From positions 1-29,271 of the forward strand of contig JANLSD010000250.1 in assembly GCA_031362245.1 (NCBI GenBank): a stretch of 29,271 nt of DNA, written 5' to 3'. Under the pieces are notes generated by a model. That model was not told the DNA's origin. It worked only from the letters and a program-made list of their open reading frames with translations, and did no database searches. Origin of the DNA: JAAURS01 sp031362245. GTDB taxonomy: Bacteria; Cyanobacteriota; Cyanobacteriia; Thermosynechococcales; Thermosynechococcaceae. Numbering within the stretch: position 1 is the first letter of the stretch; each line of letters opens with the position of its first letter. Below, piece by piece: positions 16,686 to 25,196 of the stretch. The translations under genes and the position numbers were made by a program.

Positions 16686-17939
16686 CTAGGCAAACGACTC
16701 CAGGAAATCGCGAACGCGGCTTCTGCGCTTGGGTTGACGTAGCTTTTGGAGCGCCTTAGATTCAATCTGGCGAACCCGCTCACGGGATAACTCCAGCACC
16801 TTACCAATTTCAGCTAGAGAATGGGACTGACCATCTCCCAACCCAAACCGCATTTGAATCACATCTCTCTCACGGACGGTGAGTTCTGCCAACATGTCTT
16901 GAAGTTCCTGTTGCAGAGACTCCCGCATCATGCTTTCTTCAGGAGACATGTTGTCCGTTTCGAGCAGATCGCCCAGTTCAGTATCTTTATCTTTACCGAC
17001 CTTCGTTTCTAAAGAAATCGAACGGGGTACCCGAGTCAATAGTTCACGAATTTGTTCAGGCGTGGTTTCCAGCTCAATGGCAAGATCCTCCACGGTTGGC
17101 ATGCGGCCTTTTGCCTGTGCAAGCTTACGCTGGGCCTTTTTGAGCTTGTTGAGTTTTTCGGTAATGTGGACGGGGAGTCGGATGGTGCGGCTTTGGGTTG
17201 CGATCGCCCGCGTAATGCCCTGACGAATCCACCAGTAAGCATAGGTACTAAAGCGATAGCCCTTGGTGGGGTCAAATTTTTCCACGGCCCTCTCTAGACC
17301 CAAGGTGCCTTCTTGGATCAGATCCAGTAGTTCTAGACCTCGATTTTGGTACTTTTTGGCAACCGATACCACCAAGCGAAGGTTGGCCTGGATCATATGT
17401 TCCTTGGCCCGCATCCCCTGTTTCATGACCTGGTCTAGGTCACTGACTTCCCAGCCAATGTACTCAGCATAGGCCGCTTTTCCTAGGGAAATAGCAGGTT
17501 TTAGGGTCACAAATTCAATATTGGCTTCCCGTGCCCAGCGTTCTAAAGACGGACGATGGCCTAGGTTACAAGTGAGGCGATCTCGCACTTCCATCAAGCG
17601 GGCGTACTCGGCGATCGCAGGGTGATCGACGGTTAGAGCCTCTCTGCGAAGCTCCAATAACTTCATATAGCGCTGCACCATCTGGGCTTCAGCCACCTCT
17701 TCATCCCGACCCAGGAGGCGAACTCGACCAATTTCCTGTAGGTAAATGCGCACAAGATCCGTGGTGCGTTTGGGCTGTCGGGTGTCAGAAAGGTCAAGAT
17801 GCGTATCCTCGAATAAATCAGCGTCGTCATCGGCCTCTAAATTCAGCTTAAGCATGCTGGGGTCAAAGTCATCCCCAGAGTCATTCAAGGTTGCGTTAAG
17901 AGGTTTCTTGTCGTTAGACATAGCCATTACCGATTGCAT
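16686..17939 (-). CDS. sigC: Group 2 RNA polymerase sigma factor SigC
   Basis: A 417-residue sigma-70 family protein. Region 1.2 reads TDLVRIYLQEIGRVRLLGRDE. Then come the long non-conserved segment with GHRPSLERW, region 2 (NLRLVVSVAKKYQNRGLELL, DLIQEGTLGLERAVEKFDPT, YRFSTYAYWWIRQGITRAI), region 3 (RTIRLPVHITEKLNKLKKAQ) and region 4 (LTVRERDVIQMRFGLGDG, SLAEIGKVLELSRERVRQIE). The RVRLLGRDEEV motif, the segment between 1.2 and 2.1, the ending RDFLESFA and the length match cyanobacterial SigC rather than the primary factor SigA. SigC is non-essential and linked to stationary-phase, heat and carbon/nitrogen responses in model strains. The ATG at 17939 is used; ATGs at 17927 and 17921 are alternatives. 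It is transcribed away from the CCB1-like gene. Confidence 0.88.
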   Translation of the reverse strand: MQSVMAMSNDKKPLNATLNDSGDDFDPSMLKLNLEADDDADLFEDTHLDLSDTRQPKRTTDLVRIYLQEIGRVRLLGRDEEVAEAQMVQRYMKLLELRREALTVDHPAIAEYARLMEVRDRLTCNLGHRPSLERWAREANIEFVTLKPAISLGKAAYAEYIGWEVSDLDQVMKQGMRAKEHMIQANLRLVVSVAKKYQNRGLELLDLIQEGTLGLERAVEKFDPTKGYRFSTYAYWWIRQGITRAIATQSRTIRLPVHITEKLNKLKKAQRKLAQAKGRMPTVEDLAIELETTPEQIRELLTRVPRSISLETKVGKDKDTELGDLLETDNMSPEESMMRESLQQELQDMLAELTVRERDVIQMRFGLGDGQSHSLAEIGKVLELSRERVRQIESKALQKLRQPKRRSRVRDFLESFA

Positions 17940-18000
17940 CGTTGGGTGCGGTTAATAAGAGGATTGTGCTTGTATGTCTCTAGCTTTCCCAAAACTCGGG

Positions 18001-18014
18001 AATAGCATGCTATT
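18001..18014. promoter_or_regulatory. Perfect 14-bp palindrome upstream of sigC
   Basis: AATAGCATGCTATT is a perfect palindrome 61 bases upstream of the sigC start codon, within the 227-base divergent region shared with the CCB1-like gene. It is a reasonable operator candidate for sigC, but no known regulator is assigned and there is only one copy. Confidence 0.35.
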
Positions 18015-18166
18015 GGTGACGCACCTTTGTCTTCTTTTTCGGAATACCCTATCCACTATGCGATGGGGGAGTGTCAAGATCTATTGCTAAACTGTAATGA
18101 GCTGTAATCTTTTCTCCTTTCCATCTCACGATCTGCCTCTATACCTGCCCCTTTAACCAGCCCATA

Positions 18167-18697
18167 ATGGACACCTTCGTTTTACCTTCAGCCTTTTTTC
18201 TGAGCATCCTCATTACCATTGGTTTGTTTTTCTTTATCAAAGCCTCGGTTAAGGCTCGGATTGAAACGGCAACCTGGTCTTTGGCCCAACCGGATCAGCA
18301 GGTGGTGCAGACTGTGACGGAATATCTAGAAGGACGGGCCTATCGGCTTCAGTCCGTTGATCGAGATCAAAACCAGGTGGTCTTCTCGGGATTGGTGGGC
18401 GCAAGCATGGGGATGGCGCTGTTTTTGTCGGTATTGGCGGCGATCGGGTTTCTGTGTTTGGGGCTAACCCTATCGGTGCAGTTTCCGGCGGTGGGCTATT
18501 GGGGATTGTTGACGGTCTTGGTGGCTCCCTTAGCAGGCTGGTTTTATCAGAAAAAATCTACGCGCCCCGAGCAAGTCATTTTGTCGGTAAAGGCATCGGA
18601 GAGTGATAGCGCTCAAACTCGCCTTCGCATGACCGCTCACCGCGATGAAATTAAGTCCTTAGAGATGGCGTTGAGCTTTCCCCATCAGGAAGAGTAG
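18167..18697 (+). CDS. CCB1-like factor for heme attachment to cytochrome b6
   Basis: A 176-residue membrane protein. One hydrophobic segment near the N-terminus (FFLSILITIGLFFFIKASVK) is followed by a soluble stretch, then two further segments (about residues 84-107 and 113-128, MGMALFLSVLAAIGFLCLGL and YWGLLTVLVAPLAGWF) and a polar C-terminus. The FFIKASVKAR block with ETATW and the size fit the CCB1 (formerly DUF3529) family, conserved in cyanobacteria and chloroplasts. CCB1 works with CCB2, CCB3 and CCB4 to attach heme ci covalently to cytochrome b6 at the n-side of the thylakoid membrane. None of the partners is in the window. It is divergent from sigC. Family assignment is from memory of the block pattern. 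Confidence 0.65.
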   Translation: MDTFVLPSAFFLSILITIGLFFFIKASVKARIETATWSLAQPDQQVVQTVTEYLEGRAYRLQSVDRDQNQVVFSGLVGASMGMALFLSVLAAIGFLCLGLTLSVQFPAVGYWGLLTVLVAPLAGWFYQKKSTRPEQVILSVKASESDSAQTRLRMTAHRDEIKSLEMALSFPHQEE

Positions 18698-18746
18698 CCT
18701 CAGTCGCGGGAGATCACAAAACAAGTAGATTTAATAAAAAACAAAA

Positions 18747-18931
18747 CTTCGGAAGGGCAGGTTTTGGCAAAACGCTTTGGATATAACCCATGCAGCGTAG
18801 GCTAAACCTGCCCCGACATTCACCTGTGATCAGGAGCACCCGTGAACGATCGCAACGTCACCATTGAATTTGATTTACATCACGTCTGTGGCTTTGTCTT
18901 GACTATAGAATCTAGATCAATTCTTCCGAAG
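18747..18931 (+). ncRNA. Candidate structured RNA in the gap before the Ser/Thr kinase
   Basis: This 318-base gap (18698-19015) has stacked inverted repeats. CTTCGGAAG (18747-18755) pairs with CTTCCGAAG (18923-18931) over 9 bp and would close a 185-nt element. Inside it GGGCAGGTTT (18755-18764) pairs with AAACCTGCCC (18804-18813) over 10 bp, and within that loop ACGCT (18772-18776) pairs with AGCGT (18794-18798). A local hairpin, TCAATTC/GAATTGA (18917-18938), would compete with the closing stem. Strand is assumed from the kinase downstream. No known RNA family is recognised. The structure could be an independent small RNA or a leader of the kinase mRNA. Confidence 0.35.
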
Positions 18932-18946
18932 GAATTGAGACGGTAG
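18842..18946 (+). CDS. Possible 34-residue small protein
   Basis: A GTG at 18842 is preceded at 5 bases by AGGAG (18832-18836), the best ribosome binding site in this gap. It opens a 34-codon frame ending in TAG (18944-18946). The peptide has an acidic/hydrophobic middle (NVTIEFDLHHVCGFVLTIES) and a basic end (LPKELRR). It stops 69 bases before the kinase start and could be a leader peptide or a small protein. It overlaps the candidate structured RNA, so both cannot be read in the same way at once. There is no family match from memory. Confidence 0.3.
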   Translation: MNDRNVTIEFDLHHVCGFVLTIESRSILPKELRR

Positions 18947-19015
18947 CGCATTGGCGGTTTAAGCCTAATTGTCCCTATCGTTCTCCCATCGTGGGTTAGA
19001 CAAGGAGCAACGACA

Positions 19016-21220
19016 ATGAATAGTGGTCAATTCCTCAGCCATCGCTACAAGCTTATCAGTGCCCTTAGTTCGGGCGGCATGGCCCAGACCTACCTGGCAG
19101 AAGATACGCAGCGTCCTAGTAATCCACAGTGCGTCGTCAAAAAACTCCAGCCCTTGTCCCAAGACCCCAAGCTATTGGTGATCGCCAGAACCCTTTTTCA
19201 ACGAGAAGCCTCAGTGCTGGAATATCTGGGAGAACATGACCAAATTCCGCGCCTACTGGCGCACTTTGAGGAAAATCAAGAATTTTACTTAGTAGAAGAG
19301 TTCATTGAGGGGCATACCATTGCCGCTGAACTCCAACCCGGTGTGCCTTGGTCTGAAGTCCAAGTGATTCGATTTTTGCAGGAGATCCTCCCGATTCTGG
19401 AGTTTATCCACGGTCATAATGTGATCCACCGAGATATTAAACCCGATAATGTTATGCGTCGCAGTCGTGACGGTCGCCTCGTGCTGATTGATTTTGGGGC
19501 CGTTCGTCAGGTGCAAGCTGACCTCACAGCCTCTAATCCCGCCTTGGCTGCCACCATTGTGGGGACTTATGGATACATGCCCCCAGAGCAATCCCACGGA
19601 CACCCCAAGCTCAATAGCGATCTCTACGCCCTTGGGATGATTTGTATCCAAGCCATTACAGGTTTACGTCTCACTGAATTACCTGTGGATAACCAAACGG
19701 GGGACTTGCAGTGGACGACGTTTGCCTCGGTCAGTCCTGGGCTTGCCACCCTCCTCTCAACGATGACGCGCAACCAAAGTCAAGACCGCTACCCCAATGC
19801 AACGGATGCATTACAAGCCTTAAACGACCTGAAGGCAAAACTCCAGCTTTCTCCTGCGGCTCCTTTATCTCCTACGCCATCTGCTCCTTCATCTTTTACA
19901 TTGCAAGGGCTGCGAAAGTATTTCTTGCCTGTGGGCGTGGGTTTAGTTGCAGTTGCTGGGGTTGTGTTTGGGGGCACTCAACTCTTTGGGGCGTTGTCCC
20001 AGAAGCCACAGGGGGACTTTGGGGGCGATCGCATTTTAGATATTGGCGTGATTCGGTTCTTAAGACCTGCTGGAACCACCAGCAGTGGGGACGAGTCCAA
20101 ATCCTCTGGCATAGGGGCGCGTGGAGAAGGCCAAGGTGACAAACCAAATACATCATCGGCCTACGATGACCTTAGCAACTATTTCACAACGAAACTTCAA
20201 GAGCGCTTGGGGAAGAACGTCTCTGTGAAGCTCCATCTGATTGATGCTGCCGACGACCAAGCCCTCGAACGCGCCAAACAAGAAATCAAGGCTCAAAATT
20301 GGGAACTTGCCTTTACGGGTAGCCCGATGCTGTCCGCTACCGCCGTGGCAAACCATTATCAGTTTGCCGCCCGCATGGCTCCCAATCGCACCCAGAATGA
20401 ATCCGCTCTGTTTGTCCGCAATGACAGCCCAATAAAGTCTTTAGATGACCTGACTGCCGACAAGACGATCGCCCTTGCCGACTTTAGCAGTGCGCCAGGA
20501 TTCTATATGCCGGTCTATGATTTGTTTGGCAAGACTTTACGGGTTGATATGAACAACAATAACCGTGAAAGTATGGCCAAAGTTCGCGGTGGGCAGGTTG
20601 ATGTGGGCGTGGGTAATTATGGTGCCAGTCTTAAAAAAGCTACCGATTTGCGGATTCTCCACGTCAGCCGAGGGATTCCATTAGCAGGGGTTTACATCGC
20701 GCCTAAGCTCACGAGTCAAGATCAGAAATTGGTAACAGAGCTACTTTTGGCGGCACCCCCTTCGGTTCAAAGCAATGCCCGTTATGCAGCCGGAAGCCCC
20801 ATTGATTACAGTGAGTTTTTAAAGGTTGTAAAACGGGTAGAGGAGATTACGAGCTGCTCTAATTGGAAGGTCAACCCTGTGAAGTTCTATTGCGGGAATG
20901 GGAGCGGGACTGTGAGCAGTAATACGAGCAATCATTCTGGCACTACCGTGGTGAGTACTGGGGATAGTATTACGGGAACAACGGGTGGGTATAGTGCCTT
21001 TGATAATCGAGTGGAATTTACGCTCCAGGGTGCTGAACGTAAAGTCTATCGGCTGATTTTGCCCCGCACGGTCATCGATCGCGATCCTGATTTAGATTCG
21101 CCTACGGCGCTGAACTTTAAAAAAGTCATCATTAAGGGTGTTCAGCCTGTGGAGGTGAAGGGTGTATTAGAGTTGCGTGTGACAGCACCGGGGCAGGTTA
21201 AGGTGGCTAACGCTGAATAA
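19016..21220 (+). CDS. Ser/Thr protein kinase fused to a PhnD-like periplasmic binding domain
   Basis: A 734-residue receptor-like kinase with AAGGAG (19002-19007) 8 bases before the ATG. Residues 8-275 form an Hanks-type kinase: a Gly-rich loop in ALSSGGMAQTYLAE, Lys42 in CVVKKL, HRDIKPDN with catalytic Asp140, DFGAVRQ near 159, and GTYGYMPPEQ. After a Pro/Ser linker, one membrane span (about 301-322, preceded by LRKY) places the C-terminus outside. Residues 384-615 resemble PhnD-type phosphate/phosphonate-binding domains: ELAFTGSPML, SALFVRNDSPIKSLDDL, then SSAPGFYMPVYDL and VRGGQVDVGVGNYGA. Two Cys (about 616 and 627, TSCSNW and FYCGNG) could form a disulfide, fitting a periplasmic side. 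A Ser/Thr/Gly linker and a beta-rich tail (660-734) follow. The kinase motifs are intact. The ligand is unknown. Its end overlaps the convergent TPR gene by 14 bases. Confidence 0.85.
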   Translation: MNSGQFLSHRYKLISALSSGGMAQTYLAEDTQRPSNPQCVVKKLQPLSQDPKLLVIARTLFQREASVLEYLGEHDQIPRLLAHFEENQEFYLVEEFIEGHTIAAELQPGVPWSEVQVIRFLQEILPILEFIHGHNVIHRDIKPDNVMRRSRDGRLVLIDFGAVRQVQADLTASNPALAATIVGTYGYMPPEQSHGHPKLNSDLYALGMICIQAITGLRLTELPVDNQTGDLQWTTFASVSPGLATLLSTMTRNQSQDRYPNATDALQALNDLKAKLQLSPAAPLSPTPSAPSSFTLQGLRKYFLPVGVGLVAVAGVVFGGTQLFGALSQKPQGDFGGDRILDIGVIRFLRPAGTTSSGDESKSSGIGARGEGQGDKPNTSSAYDDLSNYFTTKLQERLGKNVSVKLHLIDAADDQALERAKQEIKAQNWELAFTGSPMLSATAVANHYQFAARMAPNRTQNESALFVRNDSPIKSLDDLTADKTIALADFSSAPGFYMPVYDLFGKTLRVDMNNNNRESMAKVRGGQVDVGVGNYGASLKKATDLRILHVSRGIPLAGVYIAPKLTSQDQKLVTELLLAAPPSVQSNARYAAGSPIDYSEFLKVVKRVEEITSCSNWKVNPVKFYCGNGSGTVSSNTSNHSGTTVVSTGDSITGTTGGYSAFDNRVEFTLQGAERKVYRLILPRTVIDRDPDLDSPTALNFKKVIIKGVQPVEVKGVLELRVTAPGQVKVANAE

Positions 21221-23954
21221 TTTCGCGGAACCAGTCATCTTCCCAAAGATCATAAAAATCAGGGTCGGTGCGAGCCGTGTCTCGATAGCGCCCGTTCAGG
21301 CCAACGGCTTTCTCCAGATACTCTAGCCCGCGATCCACCTCGCCACTCAACACACTACAAACCGCCTTGCTATAAAACGTATTCGCATACTGCGGATTCA
21401 ACGCTTCCGCCTTCTCAAGGCTGCTCATCGCCTCGGGGTAACGCTCTAGCTTTGCTAACGCATACCCGCGATGACTCCAGCCCTTATGGGACTCTGCATT
21501 CAGCCCTACCAACTTGTCAAAGGCGGCAAAAGCATCCTCATATTTTTCCAGCACTTCTGAAGCCAAACCGCGATTCAACCACGCCACCGTATTCTCCGGC
21601 TCAATTTCGAGAACCTTATCAAAGGCAGCCAGCGCATCTTCATGGCGCTGAAGCATGCCCAAAATAGCCCCACGATTCACCAATGCTTCGGGATAATTGG
21701 GGTTAATTTCCAACGCTTTCTCATAGGAATCCATCGCGTCTTCATTGCGCTTCAGCCGCTCCAGCATCAGCCCCCGATTGAGCCATGCCTTGGCATCCTC
21801 AGGCCGTGTCTTCACGACGCGATTAAAGGCCGCAAGTGCCCCATCGTAACGCTTTAGCTCTTTGAGGTAGAGACCCCGCTGCGACCAGCTATCGGGTTCA
21901 TCGGGTTTAAGATCCAGCACCTTATCAAGTGCCGTAACCGCGTCTTCGTAGCGTTTTTCCTCTGCAAAGGTGAGGGCCTTTTGGTACCACAGGTCAGCAT
22001 TTTCGGGCTGGAGTTCTAGGGCGGAATCAAAGGCGCGTAGGGCTTCTTCTCGTTGTCCAGCGCTACGGAGTTCGTTAGCTTGGTTGATGTAGTCAGTGGC
22101 ATCGGCAAACAGCTTGGGATGGTTGCTTTGGAGGCGGGTCAGGGCTTCCGTGAGGGTTTGGACTTGGCTGGAGAGAGATTGGAGGGAAGCATCGGCGATC
22201 GCCACCGGAGTCAATGCCGCCAACTGCTGCAAAATCCGAGACTTTTCGGACTGGGCCTCTGACTCTAGGGACTCTAGGGACTGTTGGGAGTTTCGCTGAG
22301 CGGTTTGAAGGGATTCCTTGAGACCGTTGAGTTGGGCTGTCACCTCCGTCACGATCGCCTGAAGTTCAGTTTTGGTTTTGGTTTTGCGACTTTCCAAGTC
22401 CGTTTCGAGGGATTGAACCCGTAGGGTCACTTGCTGGGTGAGACCACTCAGTTCTTGGAGGGCTTGGGCCTGACGGGTTTTGAGTTCTGTTTGCCACTGG
22501 GTGAGGGCCGTGGTGGACTCTAGCTCAATGGTCTTCATTTGCTGAAGGCTCTGATCTTTGGCAGTGGTGAGGGTTTCTTTGAGGCTTTGGAGGGTTTGCT
22601 GGATTTCGGATTGGGTGCCTTGGATGTGCTGACGGCCCTGATCTGCCTCGCCATTGAGACTGTCTTTGAGGGCTTGAACCGCCTGTAAAAAGTCGGCTTG
22701 GGTACCCTGGACTTGCTGGAGCTGCTGTTGGGTTTCGGCACTTAGGCGCTCCTGGGCGATCGCCATTTGCCCCGATAAATCCATCCCCAATCGTTTGAGT
22801 CGTTCGATCACCTCGCCCTGAACCCCTTCGGCCTTGGCTGCTGCCTGGGTTTCCAATAGCGAAAGCTGGGGTTTGAAATCGGCCTCAAGCTGCCTGAGGG
22901 TATTGAGGATGGAATCCCATTGATGTTTGGCACTGTCTTGGAGACCAATGAGCTGGGTCATATAGTCCACTTTTGCCGTGGCGCAATCCTGGAGCAGGCT
23001 ATCCTTTTGGGCGACGACTTCCGCCTTGAGGGTGGCAAGTTGGGGTTGGAAGGCGGTACTGAGGGTTTCGAGACTTTGGAAAATGCGATCGCGGTGTTGC
23101 CCTGCGGCCTCCTGAAGCTGAGCCAACTGAAGCACAAAGCTTTCTTCGCGATGGTGGAGCTGTTTTAAGACCCGCTGGGCTTCGGATTGGGCTTCAATAT
23201 CTAACCCGCTGAGTTTTGTCCCAAAGTTAGACTGAAGGGTCTGAAGCTGGGCCAAGGCGTCGTCTTGATGTTCATCTAGGTTTTGAGTTAATCGTCGAAT
23301 GGTGAGGGTATAGTCAGCCTCCAGTTGATTGAAGGCCCCGTAGGTTTTTTCCGCCTCCGCCTGCACGTCCTTGAGGCTCTGCTGCTGTTTCCGGGCGGCT
23401 TCCGTGACCAGGTTGGCGATCGCCTCCCGTTGGTGTGTCACCCCATTGCGAAACTCCAAAGACTCCGCTGTCAAATCTGATTTAAGGGTATCGGCCTGCT
23501 CCAACAACAAATCCACCTGACCACTGGCCTGGGTAAGCTGAGCCTTGAGATCTCGCACTTCCTTAAGATGGGACTGCACCACCTCCGCCACCTCGCGGAT
23601 GACGGCACGGCGCAGCAGTAGCAGCATGATCACAGCGGCGACTAAGATTAGCAGCAAAATGCCAGACAGCACCATCAGCAGCAACGTAGCTTGACTGTAC
23701 TGACGCTGGGCCTCGGTTTTGACCTGATTTTGACCCTCGCGTTCTTGCTGGATTTGCTTGAGCAAATTCTCTACTGCCTTGCGATCTGCCAACGTCTCCG
23801 TGGACTGAGACTTAGGGACAACTGGCGAAGGTTTCGTGACCGTTTGAGCTGTGGCTAAGCCTGTAATCAACGCGGACAGTAGTATCCCTCCCTGTAAACA
23901 CTGCATCAGGAGATAAGCATTGCCAGACCGCTTAGGCCGAGGGTGATCGTTCAT
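21207..23954 (-). CDS. Membrane-anchored long coiled-coil protein with C-terminal TPR domain
   Basis: A 915-residue protein from the ATG at 23954; a TTG two codons upstream is less likely. A hydrophobic segment (about 15-37) resembles a signal peptide or first span; a Gln/Glu-rich stretch and a strong span (about 92-115, followed by LLLLRRAVIREV) put the remainder in the cytoplasm. Residues 120-610 form a Gln/Glu/Leu/Lys coiled coil of apolipoprotein-like or myosin-like pattern with no enzyme motif. Residues 630-885 carry about eight TPR repeats of regular type (WLNRGLMLERLKRNEDAMDS, EALVNRGAILGMLQRHEDAL), then a short Asp/Trp tail (DFYDLWEDDWFREII). It looks like a membrane-tethered scaffold. 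It converges on the kinase gene with a 14-base overlap, so the two transcripts may interfere. The partner is unknown. Confidence 0.8.
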   Translation of the reverse strand: MNDHPRPKRSGNAYLLMQCLQGGILLSALITGLATAQTVTKPSPVVPKSQSTETLADRKAVENLLKQIQQEREGQNQVKTEAQRQYSQATLLLMVLSGILLLILVAAVIMLLLLRRAVIREVAEVVQSHLKEVRDLKAQLTQASGQVDLLLEQADTLKSDLTAESLEFRNGVTHQREAIANLVTEAARKQQQSLKDVQAEAEKTYGAFNQLEADYTLTIRRLTQNLDEHQDDALAQLQTLQSNFGTKLSGLDIEAQSEAQRVLKQLHHREESFVLQLAQLQEAAGQHRDRIFQSLETLSTAFQPQLATLKAEVVAQKDSLLQDCATAKVDYMTQLIGLQDSAKHQWDSILNTLRQLEADFKPQLSLLETQAAAKAEGVQGEVIERLKRLGMDLSGQMAIAQERLSAETQQQLQQVQGTQADFLQAVQALKDSLNGEADQGRQHIQGTQSEIQQTLQSLKETLTTAKDQSLQQMKTIELESTTALTQWQTELKTRQAQALQELSGLTQQVTLRVQSLETDLESRKTKTKTELQAIVTEVTAQLNGLKESLQTAQRNSQQSLESLESEAQSEKSRILQQLAALTPVAIADASLQSLSSQVQTLTEALTRLQSNHPKLFADATDYINQANELRSAGQREEALRAFDSALELQPENADLWYQKALTFAEEKRYEDAVTALDKVLDLKPDEPDSWSQRGLYLKELKRYDGALAAFNRVVKTRPEDAKAWLNRGLMLERLKRNEDAMDSYEKALEINPNYPEALVNRGAILGMLQRHEDALAAFDKVLEIEPENTVAWLNRGLASEVLEKYEDAFAAFDKLVGLNAESHKGWSHRGYALAKLERYPEAMSSLEKAEALNPQYANTFYSKAVCSVLSGEVDRGLEYLEKAVGLNGRYRDTARTDPDFYDLWEDDWFREIIQR

Positions 23955-24134
23955 TGTCAATAGTCAGTTAAAGAATAAGCCACGGTGGATATCGCTTATT
24001 GTCGCAAAATTCATCAATCTTATTCGGCTGTGAGGGTACGGTTTCCCGAGGCGACTCAGCTTCAGTAGATCGAAAAGCCGAGAAATGGAGCGATAGAAAG
24101 GGTAGTCTCAGACTAGAATCGTTGGAAATTAGCC

Positions 24135-24518
24135 ATGAAAACTACCCTAACCCCATTCTCTACGATACCTGCCCTAACTGACGAGGGCGTCTTAGCTACA
24201 GCACTCGATTGCCTTCAAAGCCATTTATCCATCGATATGCAGGGCGTGTGTAGCTTCGAGACCTTATTCACAGTTCTGCTCCGAGCAGCCAGTCGTGCCG
24301 ATAGTATTGAACTCGAAACCCAACTCAATGCAGCATTGCAGCATCGACTCCCGCCCAAAGTGCTCAATCATCGGCATCGATTGGCCATTGACTTGCATCT
24401 GCTCTCCTATTACGGACATCCCAGTGTCAAAGAAGCCCCGTATATCTATCGGTCTCAAGCGAAGGCGGGCACCACGTCTTTTTTTGCTTACACAAGTTCT
24501 AAAACTCTTGAAAGATAG
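24135..24518 (+). pseudogene. Decayed ISH3-like transposase remnant
   Basis: A 127-residue fragment matching the N-terminal half of ISH3-type transposases of cyanobacteria: an N-terminal helical part (ALTDEGVLATALDCLQSHLS), then LNAALQHRLPPKVLNHRHRL, AIDLHLLSYYG and APYIYRSQAKAGTTSFFAYT. Similarity stops at about 24494, after which the frame carries unrelated residues to a TAG, so the catalytic C-terminal half is gone. The stretch usually found between RADSIE and LETQLNAAL (about 25-30 residues in intact relatives, by memory) also appears missing, which points to an in-frame internal deletion. No inverted-repeat ends or target duplication are obvious. The 217 bases after it hold no gene and look like degenerate AT-rich DNA. 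It is a dead insertion-sequence relic. Confidence 0.75.
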
Positions 24519-24735
24519 ACAAAAATTTCTAAGCTATATCATAAATCAATAAGTTTTGCGATGCTTTAGTTGTACTCCAATCCGAAGAAATACTGTTGTT
24601 CTATAACTTTCTCATTTTTTAGTGTCATGCTCGAATTAGCACTTCATGTGCTTGAACTCAGTCAATCAAGGGTTTAGAAAAGTAGCCATTTATGGAAACA
24701 CATTAGCATCACCAGTGTTTCAAGAGGAATAAACT

Positions 24736-25113
24736 TTGTGTCAAAAAAGAGTCTTAATTATTGAAGATGATACGGCAATTTGCCAAGTTGTGCAGATTAG
24801 CCTTAGAAAGTTTGGCGGTTATGATGTCCTAGATGCCCTATCAGGACAAGAAGGACTAGCAATCGCTGAACGTGAGCATCCCGATGCGATTGTACTGGAT
24901 TTGGGAATGCCAGGAATGGACGGATTTGAAGTATTAAAACGACTCCAGGCAAATCCATTAACTCAATTAATTCCAGTTGTAATGCTAACGGCAAATGCAT
25001 CTCAGGTTAATCGTCAAGCGGGTGCACCAGTTGGGATGGTAGGCATCATCTCAAAACCTTTTGATGTATTGACGTTATCGAGTCAAATTGCTGCTGCCTG
25101 CGGTTGGACATGA
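24736..25113 (+). CDS. Single-domain response regulator
   Basis: A 125-residue receiver domain with no output domain. Residues: acidic pair in VLIIEDDTA, phospho-acceptor Asp55 in IVLDLGMPGMDG, Thr in VVMLTANAS and Lys in IISKPFDV. The start is a TTG at 24736: an in-frame stop sits at 24730-24732, no ATG or GTG is in frame before the fold begins, and AGAGGA (24723-24728) lies 7 bases upstream. This CheY/Spo0F-like protein probably shuttles phosphate or acts by protein contact with the large signalling proteins encoded directly downstream (83 bases to the CheB-CheR fusion). The rare start codon may lower its synthesis. Confidence 0.9.
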   Translation: MCQKRVLIIEDDTAICQVVQISLRKFGGYDVLDALSGQEGLAIAEREHPDAIVLDLGMPGMDGFEVLKRLQANPLTQLIPVVMLTANASQVNRQAGAPVGMVGIISKPFDVLTLSSQIAAACGWT

Positions 25114-25196
25114 AAGTTGACGGCATCAGTAGGATTAAAGCTGCTCCTAAACAACGCGAAATGTTTGATCATCCCGCCTAGCATTACCTTTACGGT

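Noticed and set aside
24103..24115. Small palindrome TAGTCTCAGACTA before the transposase relic, possibly an IS end
   Set aside because: No matching copy was found at the other side and no target duplication is visible, so an IS terminus cannot be supported.
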